Assembly: GCA_047495785.1 (NCBI GenBank)
Contig: JBLDXI010000004.1
Coordinates: 2,480,001-2,544,000 of the forward strand
DNA length: 64,000 nucleotides
Direction: 5' to 3'
Source of the DNA: Lepidodermella squamata
Lineage: Eukaryota; Gastrotricha
In this document: piece after piece, positions 25,447 through 36,006 of the stretch
How the letters are laid out: every line of letters begins with the position of its first letter
How positions within the stretch are numbered: the stretch's first letter is position 1
Made by a program: the position numbers and the translations under genes
The notes under the pieces: generated by a model
Databases searched by the model: none
Seen by the model: the letters and a program-made list of their open reading frames with translations, nothing else
Told to the model about the DNA's origin: nothing

Positions 25447-28400
25447 CTATATGCTACACACAGTTTTATATTCTTCCTTCGTTATTTTACCATGCTTCAG
25501 CAACAAGTCCGCAATAGAAACCAATTCGTTCCTAATTGCTTCATTGTTATTACCTGCTCTAATTTCTCCCAAACAGTGCAGCATTCGCCTTTGCGCATCC
25601 TGCAATGTCACAAAAAGCGCAGAACCAGACTGCTTAGAAATGACGAGTTCAGATTTTACGCCGGAGTGAGGTTTCGGTTTGTATCCGGTCCTGCGACAAA
25701 TGTCTTGAAAATGAGACAAATCTTCCTGGGTGTATTTGTACTTTTTGGGTTCATATCGCTTCAAAATGAGATTTCTCACGCCATCAGAAATTTGCTCATC
25801 AAACACTCTGCCTTGATTCTTTTTTCTGACCCGGAGCCACCCATCATGTAAATCTTCCTTGCGTACGTAAAATCGTCCAAACTTCCGGAGATTTTTTGGG
25901 GTTGGTTTGGTGAAACCCTCACCTAGCTGCTTGCTTTTTAATTTTTCGCGATAGTCCCTCAGAACTGCAATGTCGCGCTTAATTCTACAGGGAGTCCGTA
26001 AAGTCAAGGCAATATGAATATGTATAGCATAGTACATTACATAGCAAGGGAAAAATCGATAATCTTGTTTTTTTTCATCGATCGTGATATAATAATAATA
26101 TGACTGTGAGAAAGACAGAGGCACTGAGCACTGCATGGCCGATCAGAGAATCCACTGTCACAGAGGAACGTACTGCTCTGAATACAACAGAAGCAAAAAA
26201 TGAAGGGACCAAAAAGACGTTTTTTCTTGCGTTTTCTTCAATACTGAAGATTATACTCTCCCCATTCCGTATGAATTTGCGGAATGAAAGATGCGCGCAT
26301 AAGAATTTCTAAGCGTATGTAATCGTAGTGCGCACGCGAGAAAAAATATATGAATTATCCTCGAGAAACGACCATATACACATACTTTTATCAAAAACGC
26401 ATTGCCGCGATTTTCTTCTTGTCTATAAAAGATGACAGAGAGGTAGCTTCTAGAGCTTCCAGGCTTGATTGTTCCGGTCAGTCTTTGTTGGACCACAATC
26501 GTGGATAAATAAGGATTGTGGTCACATGGATAAATAAAGTTCTTCTGCTGTCGTTCGTGGATCGCTTCCTATTCGAAAACTTGCAGCTTGCTCTGACTCC
26601 GCTAAAAGTATCAAGTTCAAGGACGCAAGGACAGTGAGTGTTAGGACGCATCTCCGGCAGGTTGGGTGCTGGATAATCGAGTCGTACCTGCTAAGGCTGT
26701 AGTACTCAAAGTCTGCCCCGCGGGGAGGGATTCAGGGTCATGGCGCGAGAATGAGCATATTTTAGGATATTTTCAGCCAAAATTACGGTAAAATACCGTT
26801 AGCTAAAGCTCGCTTCGCTCACAGGTGTAGCTAAACTCACGCTTTCTGGAGTCTAATGTGAAATGCTTGAGCGATTTTTTCTAATTATTGGCTAATGAGA
26901 AAATAAGAAGAGCAACATTTGTACGTGAATCCAAGTTGTGACCCGTGGGGAATAGGAATAGGGCGGAAATAGGACTTCAGCAGTTTTAGCAGAGAGCGAA
27001 GTACCACCAGGGATGGTAGAAGTCATTCCTACCAGTTCAATCGGTTCGCAAAGTCGAAAACCAATGATTTTCAACATCTTAGCCACTTCTTCTGTCCTAC
27101 TTCGCTCTCAGGTTGAAGGAAGCAACCTTTTTACCTCAGTAAATCCGCTTTGGAAGATAAATTCCAAAGCTCGTCACGCGTATCGCGTACGATTATTCCT
27201 GCTGCAAGAGTAATTGGACGAGTCTAACACATTAAGCGAAGTCTAAGCGAACGAACAATTCATACAAACTGGTGGTTTCAAGGTCGAATACGCTTAATAA
27301 ATGAAAACCCACCGGCGGGATTTTGAAATCCTACGGTGCTCGGTCAGATTACTCCGCGAGTAATCTTTCTGACAATTTTCAACCCGTTTCACCGTGCATT
27401 TAATTATTATTTCAATGAAAACCAGTCCTGGGTGAACAATTGCCCGCAGGACACACAATTTTCCGATGCCATTTGTTCAGCGAATGAAATATCAAGAATT
27501 CCCACGGTAAATAGCCGCATCCTTCATTGCAGAGGAAAACAAGCCAATAAACGCCGGTATTTGCCGCATTGAATTTCGGGAAAATGCGTTAAGTTGTTGC
27601 AAAAGCTACGTATTCCAGTTCAAAAAGAATAAGTTCACATTTTACCCAGCATACTCCTTATTATTATATCCTAATCCATACAAAAGACGCCTTATCGATT
27701 TTTTCAGCGCGCTTGTTTTTTTAGCAAAATATGCAGATATGTTCTAAAGCGCTGCACAAAATTTCGAGGTAAAAATCTGGCCCCTTTGCGAACCGCACGG
27801 TAGAATTCCCGTTACAACGAGATTAATGTTCTTTGTAGTAATTCTTATACTTTCACCGAAGGAAATCTGAAAATACACGGTGAAAGTAACGGACGAAACC
27901 AATTTTCATGACTTCACCAGCTATTTCCATTAGGTTTGAAAGTATTTCTGTGATCATCAGATGTGTTCACGGTAAAAATCGTTTAAACTTGGCCATCCAC
28001 GAAGATGAGATGCAACAAATGAGTTGACCGTGTACAAATAATTAATTCAAAGTGGAACGCTTGGAACCAAGTGGTATTTGGGACAAAAACTCATTCCATC
28101 CGACATTAGATGCCTTATTTAATCGAATTTTAAAATTTCCTTCGGTGAAAATGTTAAGCTTATTAACAAAATCACTTTGGCTACAAAAAAGAATGAATCT
28201 ACCGTCATGACTAGAATGATATCGCTGTTTTCCGGTGAGAATTCGGTAAAAGCAACCTGGTTTTTCATGGTGTTCGCCTGGTTCGTACTTACATTATTAT
28301 TATTATACGATCCAGAAAAAATGCTAGATTATCGATTTTTCCCTTGCTATATAATGTACTATGCTATATATTTATATTGCCTCTATGACTTTACGGACTC

Positions 28401-29029
28401 CCTGTATTATAGTCATCTGAATCTCTTTTCCCTGCTCGAGTCAGATTAGAGAGCTTAACTCCTAAAACCTGCCTGTTATAAGTGGCCAAACTTACCACGG
28501 CTTCTTCTATGTCTTCTTGTTTAATTTGTTCAATTGTAGGGAAATTATGCTGACGGATGATAGCGTTCATTTCTTCTGTGTCATATGTCCCTTCTTGAGC
28601 ATCCTCATTCTCCTTCGATGAGTCAGAATCAGAATCTTGTTCACTTTCATCAGTTTCTGAATTTCGCGAAGAGGCTAACCTACTTTTTTCAGGGCTCTCA
28701 TACTCAAGCTTAGGGATTTTTAAAGCTACAGGAGATGCGGAGGCAGAGATAGATGGAGTGCTGTGCTTAACTATTGGTGGTTTCTTTTTAACTACTAATT
28801 CCTTGATCGAATTTTGCAAATTACGTATTGCATCGGTGGTTGGTCGTTGGTTGATAGCTGTTTGAATGGCTGTTAGTGGGCTCGGTTCGGTTTCCACCCC
28901 AAATTTGTGCTTGAGCGCATAAGAATCGCGACTTGCAAGCGCGAGGTTTTTATCATACAACTTCTCTTCTCTGTCTAATTGCTCCAAAATTTTTATTTGT
29001 TCGGTGATTGAGAGTTCTTTGATCGGCAT
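25447..29029 (-). pseudogene. 384-aa protein homolog split by a 2.4-kb insertion
   Basis: The N-terminal part is at 29029-28405 (ATG 29029, MPIKELSITEQIK...) and the C-terminal part at 25987-25447, both closely matching 7807-8961. The break falls in the codons following RDSDDYN, at a TA dinucleotide. Without removal of the insert the gene cannot make the full protein. No splice-like removal is evident. Confidence 0.9.
25988..28404. mobile_element. 2.4-kb TA-flanked nonautonomous DNA transposon
   Basis: 2417 bp with inverted termini of about 80 bp starting CAGGGAGTCCGTAAAGTC, flanked by TA on both sides (25986-25987 and 28405-28406). Copy A of the host gene shows the empty TA site. TA duplication suggests a Tc1/mariner-type relation. 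No transposase frame is present. The interior is noncoding: a region with GAGCGAAGTA / TACTTCGCTC inverted ends near 26992-27112, and short frames such as 28177-28449 that I do not regard as genes. Confidence 0.9.
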
Positions 29030-29040
29030 TTGAATTACGA

Positions 29041-29045
29041 CTAGA
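29041..29045 (-). promoter_or_regulatory. TCTAG box before the B 384-aa homolog
   Basis: GTAAAATCTAGTCG, 12-16 nt upstream of the ATG at 29029, matching A at 8973-8977. Confidence 0.5.
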
Positions 29046-29051
29046 TTTTAC

Positions 29052-29762
29052 TTACCGAGGTTCACCGTAAAATATTCCTGTATAATTTGCCCTTAGTTTC
29101 AGCGACTTGTGTTTTATTACGCTGTCAATTATAAAAGACCCGTGATTTTTATACGACGAAACGCATAGTTCATACTTTTTCATGAATTCATCCCTTCCGA
29201 TTTCTCCAGCGTGAATTCTGTGAATTGTCTTAAGTTCCCGCCCGTCAGTCAGCTTTTTCAAAACGATAAACTGCGCATTGTCACGGATTATTTTGGGAAT
29301 TTTAAAATATGACTGGCTCAAATAAGCCGCGGAGCAATTGTACTTTCGCGACCTAATAAACAAATCGCCAATGTATTTCTCTTGGCTCTTAGCATTTTCC
29401 AGGCAAATATCATCAAAGACATACAAGTGCTGATACTTCTTGTCGAGCTTATCAAGGGGCATGACATCCGCTATATCTGTGGAAAATTGGATGAGTGACT
29501 CGTTTATTCCTTTCATTTTCAACTCGGCTTCTTTAGCTTTCTGCAAATTTATCAAGAACTGGTATTTGTCTTCATCCAAAGTTTTAGAGTAAATGAACAG
29601 CTTATGAAAAACAGAATTATGAATGATATTGAGCAGATCATTAGTTTTACCGGTATTGCTTGGACCGATAATAATTGTTCGGAAACAATGCTGCGGGTAA
29701 AAAGGAGAGATATTTAGCGGTGAAGACTCGCTTTTAGGGATTATTAAATCAAAATTGATCAT
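29052..29762 (-). CDS. ATP: A32-like packaging ATPase (intact, B copy)
   Basis: 236 aa. Walker A GPSNTGKT (residues 33-40), Walker B HLYVFDDI (Asp117, Asp118), then a conserved AQFIVLKKL segment. The length is normal for the family, which pumps DNA into preformed capsids. It is divergently arranged with the PLA2/integrase gene over a 46-bp gap. This copy shows that the A copy is 7 nt shorter and has a changed C-terminus. Only 22 bp separate it from the 384-aa homolog. Confidence 0.93.
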   Translation of the reverse strand: MINFDLIIPKSESSPLNISPFYPQHCFRTIIIGPSNTGKTNDLLNIIHNSVFHKLFIYSKTLDEDKYQFLINLQKAKEAELKMKGINESLIQFSTDIADVMPLDKLDKKYQHLYVFDDICLENAKSQEKYIGDLFIRSRKYNCSAAYLSQSYFKIPKIIRDNAQFIVLKKLTDGRELKTIHRIHAGEIGRDEFMKKYELCVSSYKNHGSFIIDSVIKHKSLKLRANYTGIFYGEPR

Positions 29763-29772
29763 TTACATTCCA

Positions 29773-29788
29773 ATTAGAAATTTCTAAT
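29773..29788. promoter_or_regulatory. Palindromic TCTAAT box between divergent genes (B)
   Basis: ATTAGAAATTTCTAAT, a perfect 16-bp palindrome placed as in A (10352-10365). It offers TCTAAT to both the ATPase and the PLA2/integrase gene. Confidence 0.55.
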
Positions 29789-29808
29789 GCTGGTATAAAC
29801 ATCGTGAA

Positions 29809-31342
29809 ATGTTCGACGGAATTATCAACAACTTGCCAATAGAATTGCATCTCCCCTCTTACCCGTTGAAAGGCGAGTATCGTCCCAACGGATCATTCAA
29901 CAACACGCAGAAGTATAGTTACGCTGGACCAGGTACAAAGTTTATACAGCGAATGAAGGAAGGATATGAAGGCATCAATGATCTGGACAAGGCAGCTAAA
30001 ATTCATGACTATTACTACTGGAAATACAAAGATCGAGAAATGCGGACGAGAGCAGACAGAATTCTAGCCGATGAAGCGTTTAAGATAGCCAACGACAATT
30101 CGAAAAGCGGATACGAGAGAGCCATGGCGGCGTTTGTATACAAAACCTTTCACGAGGGAGGCCTAGCCGATAAATTCCATGGAGGCCGAATGCCTACGGG
30201 ATACGAGTGCCATGGTGAAGGATACGAATTGCGGCAACGAAAGCCTGTGGATTATACCGCAACAAAATACATCGGTGAAGTTTCAAAACCGAAGAGACAG
30301 CGGAAGAAGTCAGCAGGAAACGCTGAAAAACTCAAGCTTCAATCAGATAAGGACAGCACGATAGAGAAGATGAATAGTGGAACGAGTAAAGTGAATTTTC
30401 CCATTTTAGCTGATGAGTTACACAAACCGGCTAGAAAGAGATTCCCGCGGCGCAGAGTAATTCTTCACGATGTGGACGAAACATGGGGTATGGATCTGTG
30501 CTTCATGAATAGCCGACGATAACGAGGGCTATAAATACTTGTTAACTGTTATTGATTGCTTTTCCAAATATGCGTGGGCTGTTCCGTTGAAAACTAAAGA
30601 CGCTAAAACTGTATTTGATGCTTTCACAACTATTGTCGACAGGAGTAAAAGAAAACCGAAGAATATTTGGGTTGATGAAGGTAGTGAATTCTATAACTCA
30701 ACTTTCACCAAATGGCTAAAAGCAAACAAAGTCACCAGGTATTCAACGTATGAAAACTTCCATAACCCAATCATAGAGCGATTTAATAGAACACTAAAAA
30801 CAATGATGTGGAAGAGGTTTACTCTTGAAAATACTCGAAAGTGGATCGATATGATAGATTCCTTAGTGGATGAATATAACAATAAGAAACATAGATCCAT
30901 TAATATGACCCCATCCGAAGCAGTGAATCCGATCAATAAAGATAGAGTATTACGAAATCTCTACCCTAACCCCCCGCCAAAATTGAAAAGGCCAAAATTT
31001 AAGCTAAACGACATTGTCAGGATTAGTAGAATTAAAGAAATTTTCGAAAAGGGTTTTCATCCTAATTGGTCTGAAGAATTGTTAAGAATAGTGAAGATCA
31101 ACGATACATACCCTAGAACGTATAAATTGAGAGCATTAGATGGTGAGGAAGTAGTCGGAAGTTTCTATGAGCAAGAGTTACTGAAATCTAAAATCAGCGA
31201 AAATGATTTATACGACAGCAGCATTCATCGCGTTGAGAAGATATTACAAAAGAAAACAGTCAAAGGTAAGGAAATGGTGTTAATTAAATGGGCGGGCTAT
31301 GATCATCCCACGTGGGAGAAAGCCGAAAACCTTATAGATTGA
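29809..31342 (+). pseudogene. INT: PLA2-domain/integrase/chromodomain gene with frameshift (B)
   Basis: The first frame (29809-30522) carries the parvovirus-like PLA2 domain (YAGPGT ... DLDKAAKIHDYYY) and the start of the integrase core (ETWGMD). The second frame (about 30505-31342) carries the rest of rve (WVDEGSEF, NPIIERFNRT) and a C-terminal chromodomain (VEKILQKKTVKGKEMVLIKWAGYDHPTW). The frames differ by an indel near 30500-30515, just after the first catalytic Asp. A sequencing or assembly error is possible. Against A, the PLA2 part is close to 90 percent identical in DNA, while the integrase part is clearly more diverged. Confidence 0.85.
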
Positions 31343-31350
31343 TGAGTAAT

Positions 31351-31644
31351 TCATTCATCTTTTGCGTTATTTATTATGTGTACATTACGTATTTTGAAGT
31401 GAGAACAATTTCTCAATTTGTTCGCAATAATGTTACCGACAATTTCCTCCAATTGTTTCTCGGAAATAACCAACAATTTCTCTGTCGTGTTAAGCAGCAT
31501 ATCACTCAATTTCGCCATGTTTGATATTTCTCGCCAATACTTTTTACAACTGTTTTTATGAACCTCCTTATATGCTGATATCCTTTCTTCCTCCGTCAAA
31601 TATTTTTTAGGTCTACCTCTCGGCTTCTTATTGTTTGAATCCAT
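31351..31644 (-). CDS. AT-hook small protein upstream of PolB (B)
   Basis: 97 aa. KKPRGRPKKY is a canonical AT-hook, followed by LTEEERISAYKEVHKNSCKKYW, the segment shared with the A protein at 12321-12566, and a helical C-terminus (EKQLEEIVGNIIANKL). It is divergent from PolB with a TATA-rich gap between them. It likely binds AT-rich DNA, perhaps the intergenic promoter itself; this role is an inference. Confidence 0.65.
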   Translation of the reverse strand: MDSNNKKPRGRPKKYLTEEERISAYKEVHKNSCKKYWREISNMAKLSDMLLNTTEKLLVISEKQLEEIVGNIIANKLRNCSHFKIRNVHIINNAKDE

Positions 31645-31749
31645 TCTGAATTTTCTTATATATATACATTATAAAGAGAAAATAATTTTAAGCTTTACCA
31701 GGGAGAATTTTACTTAAAGAAATATTTTCTTAATATAATATATATAACA

Positions 31750-34700
31750 ATGAGTAACGAAAATTTGAGCATACTTGGTCCGAAGGGTTTCCCCATTAAC
31801 AAAGGTGGAAAAGCCTATAAACAGTATATTAAAGAGGGTTTTTCATACGATGAAACGGGTAGTAAATGGTATAAGAATGGACATCCATATATTCAACATG
31901 TTGTTAATCCTGAAAATAGAAAGTTAATCCCTGTTAATGGTGACATATTCAACCAGTTGGTAAATGGTAATTACATATATGAGTATAGAAACCAGCTAAA
32001 GAAAGTCACCATTTTAAACAATAGAAAGATAGAAGTTGGATCAAGAGAGTTTATCAAGCTAGTTCGAAATACACACGCTTACGATTCCAAAAATAACATA
32101 TTAACCAAATACAAGAGTAGAATCAGAGATGGTTACGTATTCGATCCGATTACAGGGAAGCCTATCGTGATTGGAGGAGATAGATATGAAAGCTTGAGAA
32201 GGCAGGGATATGCAATAAAAGATGATTCAAATAGGATGTGCAAAAGACAGGAAAAGGATGGTTTCGTTATCAACCCCAAAACAATGAATAAAATCAAAAT
32301 TAATGGGGATAAATTCAATCAACTGATTGCTGATGGATATAAATACGTTCAAAGCACCAATAGCATGGAAAAAGATGATTACTTTCATATAGTTAAAATA
32401 GATGACTTTGGGCATTTCAAAAATATTCTCACTCGCACTGACATAGAGCCAACAAATAATTGTGAAATAGACTTTTACGAATACGCAAGGAAAATAAAGC
32501 CCAAGGTTATTAACGAGTATCGGAAACTAATTAACCAGCGCGGTCCAGTAAGAGCAGTGCTGTATACATCACTTTACTACCAAGAGAATAACGGCGTTCC
32601 AACATACCAATGGAGCTCATCGAATGAGAAAGCTCCAACAATTATAAATCATGACGATATTCCTGGTATTGTAGATAATATGTTCACACAAATGGGATCA
32701 AGCATTCAAGAGTATCATCAACGAGAGACAGGTGGGACGCTGATAGGAATTGGAAATACAAGTGTATGCACGTTTACATACAAGCCGTTGGCAGCAGGTT
32801 CTTACATAGAGACGCCGAAATGGATTGCGAATAAAAAAGCAGTCATTAACGTTCAAAACAAATCAGATAATAAATGTATCGTATGGAGCATTCTCGCTTC
32901 GCGGCATCAATTTGAAGATCATGCATATCGGGTTTCTAAATATATGAACTTTGAAAACACAATTAATACCGACGGAATAGCTTTCCCGATTAGCATAAAA
33001 GACATATCGAAATTGGAAGACTTGAATGAAATACGCATCAATATCATTGAATGCGGGAAAATCGATAAGGAGGTCCTCTTCCCGTTTTACGTATCAGATA
33101 AGAAATTTCTAGAAGAAGTAAATCTTCTGAGAATTGTTGAGAACAAGCAAGCACATTACTGCTGGATTAAGAATCCTAGTGCACTGTTGGCAGGAGTTAA
33201 CAAGCATGAGCATAAGCGATTCTGGTGTTTCAGATGCTTTCAGGGTTTTAATAGCGATGAATCCAGGCAGCATCATGTCAATGAAAAGAAGTGTAATGAG
33301 AAAGATGGAAAAGTGAAAGTTGAAATGCCTAAGGGTGAATCGGTTACGTTCAAAAATTACGCCAAGCAGCTGAAAATCCCTTTTGTATTTTATTGTGACG
33401 CAGAGAGTTTTCTCGTGAAGACCAATCAGAAAAAGGGTGCCAGCTCCACTATTTATCAAAAACATGAAGCGAACTCTTTCGGTGTTTACCTTTCAAGTGA
33501 TGTCGAGGGCATTAACTCGAGGTATAAAACATTCGAGGGTGAGAAATGCACCGAAGAATTTCTTAAATATCTGATGAAACAAGAATCATTCTTGACTTCA
33601 TATCTGAGGAATACTAATAAAGCAATGACGCTGACAGGGCAGCAAAAAACAGAATATAACAAAGCTTCACAATGCCATATTTGTAAAGGAGCTTTTGCAG
33701 ATGAGTCAGAAAAATGGAAAAAAGTGAGAGATCATGATCATTTGACAGGCTATTACAGAGGCGCAGCTCATAGTTTCTGCAATTTGAAATACAGCTATAG
33801 AAATATCAATATTCCAGTAGTATTTCATAATTTGAAAGGTTATGATGCACATTTGATTTTACAAGCAGCAGGAAAGGTAATAGAAGAAATTAATAATAAA
33901 AGAATGTCAGAATGGGAGCAATTGCCGAAGGAGCAGAAATCTCATGTGAAGAAACGTTTGTTACAGATAGGAGCCATCGCAAATAGTTCTGAGAAATACA
34001 TCTCTTTCAGCATTGGCAGATTGAGGTTCATAGACAGCCTCAACTTCATGCCGGTAAGTTTAGCTGATTTGGTACAGAATTTGAAAAAATCGAACGGTGG
34101 GTTCCCTCATCTGAAAAGCCAATTTCCACGGCTAACAGATCTGCAACTTGACCTGATAAAACAAAAGGGATTCTATCCGTATGAATATATAGATAGTCCC
34201 GAAAAACCGGAGGAGCCCTCACTGCCTGATATTGAACATTTTTCTACCAGCCTCCACTCGAGTTCGATTGATGGGAAATCAGGGCGAGTACCAATATCAC
34301 AGGAAGATTATGAACATGCTAAACGCGTGTATAAAGAATTTCAATGTCGAAAATTCAAAGACTATCATAGCCTTTATTTGAAAACCGATGTTTTACTCTT
34401 AGCCGACTGTTTCGAGAGTTTCAGAGATACATGTATGAAGTATTACACATTGGATCCTGCTCATTATTTAACAGCGCCAAGTTTGTCATGGGATGCTATG
34501 TTGAAGAAAACCGGTGTTCGAATTGAACTATTGGAGAATGAAGATATGTTAACATTTGTAGAGGAGGGAATTCGTGGCGGGGTCAGCATAATCACTCATA
34601 GATACGCTGGAGCGAATAACAAATACATGGTTGAATATGACCCATCGAAGCCGGACTCGTATATATTATACTTGGATGCAAATAACCTGTATGGCTATGC

Positions 34701-36006
34701 CATGTCGCAAGCCTTGCCATTAGGTCGTTACAAATGGGAAAAGAACTTGGATAAATATACCACAGATTTTATATTGAATTTAGGTGATGACGATGATATG
34801 GGATATATATTAATGGTAGATTTAGAATATCCTAATACCTTACACGATATTCATAATGATTATCCATTTTGTCCCGAACAAACATTTTGCGAACCCAGTC
34901 CGTATATGCAAACTGTCATGCAGAATTTGAATTTATCGAAACCGCCATCTATAACAAAACTGACTCAAAATCTCAATGATAAGACCAACTACGTCATTCA
35001 TTATAGAAATCTGAAGCAGGCTCTGGAGAATGGCTTGATTTTGAAGAAGGTTCATAAGGTTCTAAGCTTCAGCCAATCGAAATGGTTGGCACCTTATATT
35101 GATTTCAATACGAAAAAGAGAAGTGAAGCTAGGAATGATTTTGAGAAAGATTTCTTCAAGCTGTTGAATAATGCAGTTTTTGGAAAGACCATGGAGAACC
35201 TTAGAAAACGAGTAGACATCAGACTCGTTACTCAACCCAATAAGTTGCAAAAATTGATAAACAAGCCAAATTTCAAAGATGCCAAAGTTATTGCTGAAGA
35301 TTTGTGCAGCGTAAATATGGCTAAGACATCTATTAAATTCGATCGCCCGATTATCGTAGGTTTCAGCGTTTTAGAATTATCGAAGACGTTGATGTATGAT
35401 TTTCATTACAATGTGATCAAGAACAAATATGGTGACAAGGCAAAGCTGTTATTCACAGACACAGATTCGTTGTGTTATCACGTACAAGCCGAGGATATAT
35501 ATAAGGATATAGAAAGTTATAAAGAGGTGATGGACTTTAGCGACTACCCTAAGGACCATGCATTACATTCAAACGTTAACAAGAAAGTTATTGGTAAGTT
35601 CAAAGACGAATGTGCCGGAGGTATAGCACTTTCAACTATTACTGAATTCGTTGGCTTGAGATCGAAGTCCTATAGCTTCAAATCTGAAGTAATTTCAACG
35701 ACTGGAGAAAATACAGAACTCCATCAGGAGACATCGGTAAAGAAAGCTAAAGGTGTCGTTAAACATTGCGTAAAAAAGCAAATACAATTTGAAAATTATA
35801 AAAATTGTGTATTAAAACATGTCTTAACAAAAGCTACATTCAATCAAATCCGATCCTTCAATCATAAGCTAGTAACTATGCAAAGTACAAAACTCGCTCT
35901 GTGCCCATACGATGACAAACGATGGGTGTGTGATGATGGTGTAACAACGCTTGCTCATGGTCACTATAGTATGAAAAATGTACATGCACTGGTAGGTACT
36001 GCCTAA
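31750..36006 (+). CDS. POLB: Protein-primed DNA polymerase B (B copy)
   Basis: 1418 aa. Exo I Asp550/Glu552 (FYCDAESF), Exo II HNLKGYD (693-699), Exo III YLKTDVLLLAD (Asp880). Pol A DANNLYG (Asp976), Pol B KLLNNAVFGK (Lys1137-), Pol C DTDS (Asp1237, Asp1239). The endonuclease VII-like module is present (CHIC ... RDHDHLTGYYRGAAH). The N-terminus has five or more repeats of the type G-G/N-G-x-x-F-x-x-L-x-x-x-G-Y, more regular than in A. It lacks the last about 110 residues of the A protein; the C-terminus ends ALVGTA soon after HGHYSMKN. The catalytic residues are complete, but overall identity with A is far lower than for the capsid genes. Confidence 0.94.
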   Translation: MSNENLSILGPKGFPINKGGKAYKQYIKEGFSYDETGSKWYKNGHPYIQHVVNPENRKLIPVNGDIFNQLVNGNYIYEYRNQLKKVTILNNRKIEVGSREFIKLVRNTHAYDSKNNILTKYKSRIRDGYVFDPITGKPIVIGGDRYESLRRQGYAIKDDSNRMCKRQEKDGFVINPKTMNKIKINGDKFNQLIADGYKYVQSTNSMEKDDYFHIVKIDDFGHFKNILTRTDIEPTNNCEIDFYEYARKIKPKVINEYRKLINQRGPVRAVLYTSLYYQENNGVPTYQWSSSNEKAPTIINHDDIPGIVDNMFTQMGSSIQEYHQRETGGTLIGIGNTSVCTFTYKPLAAGSYIETPKWIANKKAVINVQNKSDNKCIVWSILASRHQFEDHAYRVSKYMNFENTINTDGIAFPISIKDISKLEDLNEIRINIIECGKIDKEVLFPFYVSDKKFLEEVNLLRIVENKQAHYCWIKNPSALLAGVNKHEHKRFWCFRCFQGFNSDESRQHHVNEKKCNEKDGKVKVEMPKGESVTFKNYAKQLKIPFVFYCDAESFLVKTNQKKGASSTIYQKHEANSFGVYLSSDVEGINSRYKTFEGEKCTEEFLKYLMKQESFLTSYLRNTNKAMTLTGQQKTEYNKASQCHICKGAFADESEKWKKVRDHDHLTGYYRGAAHSFCNLKYSYRNINIPVVFHNLKGYDAHLILQAAGKVIEEINNKRMSEWEQLPKEQKSHVKKRLLQIGAIANSSEKYISFSIGRLRFIDSLNFMPVSLADLVQNLKKSNGGFPHLKSQFPRLTDLQLDLIKQKGFYPYEYIDSPEKPEEPSLPDIEHFSTSLHSSSIDGKSGRVPISQEDYEHAKRVYKEFQCRKFKDYHSLYLKTDVLLLADCFESFRDTCMKYYTLDPAHYLTAPSLSWDAMLKKTGVRIELLENEDMLTFVEEGIRGGVSIITHRYAGANNKYMVEYDPSKPDSYILYLDANNLYGYAMSQALPLGRYKWEKNLDKYTTDFILNLGDDDDMGYILMVDLEYPNTLHDIHNDYPFCPEQTFCEPSPYMQTVMQNLNLSKPPSITKLTQNLNDKTNYVIHYRNLKQALENGLILKKVHKVLSFSQSKWLAPYIDFNTKKRSEARNDFEKDFFKLLNNAVFGKTMENLRKRVDIRLVTQPNKLQKLINKPNFKDAKVIAEDLCSVNMAKTSIKFDRPIIVGFSVLELSKTLMYDFHYNVIKNKYGDKAKLLFTDTDSLCYHVQAEDIYKDIESYKEVMDFSDYPKDHALHSNVNKKVIGKFKDECAGGIALSTITEFVGLRSKSYSFKSEVISTTGENTELHQETSVKKAKGVVKHCVKKQIQFENYKNCVLKHVLTKATFNQIRSFNHKLVTMQSTKLALCPYDDKRWVCDDGVTTLAHGHYSMKNVHALVGTA

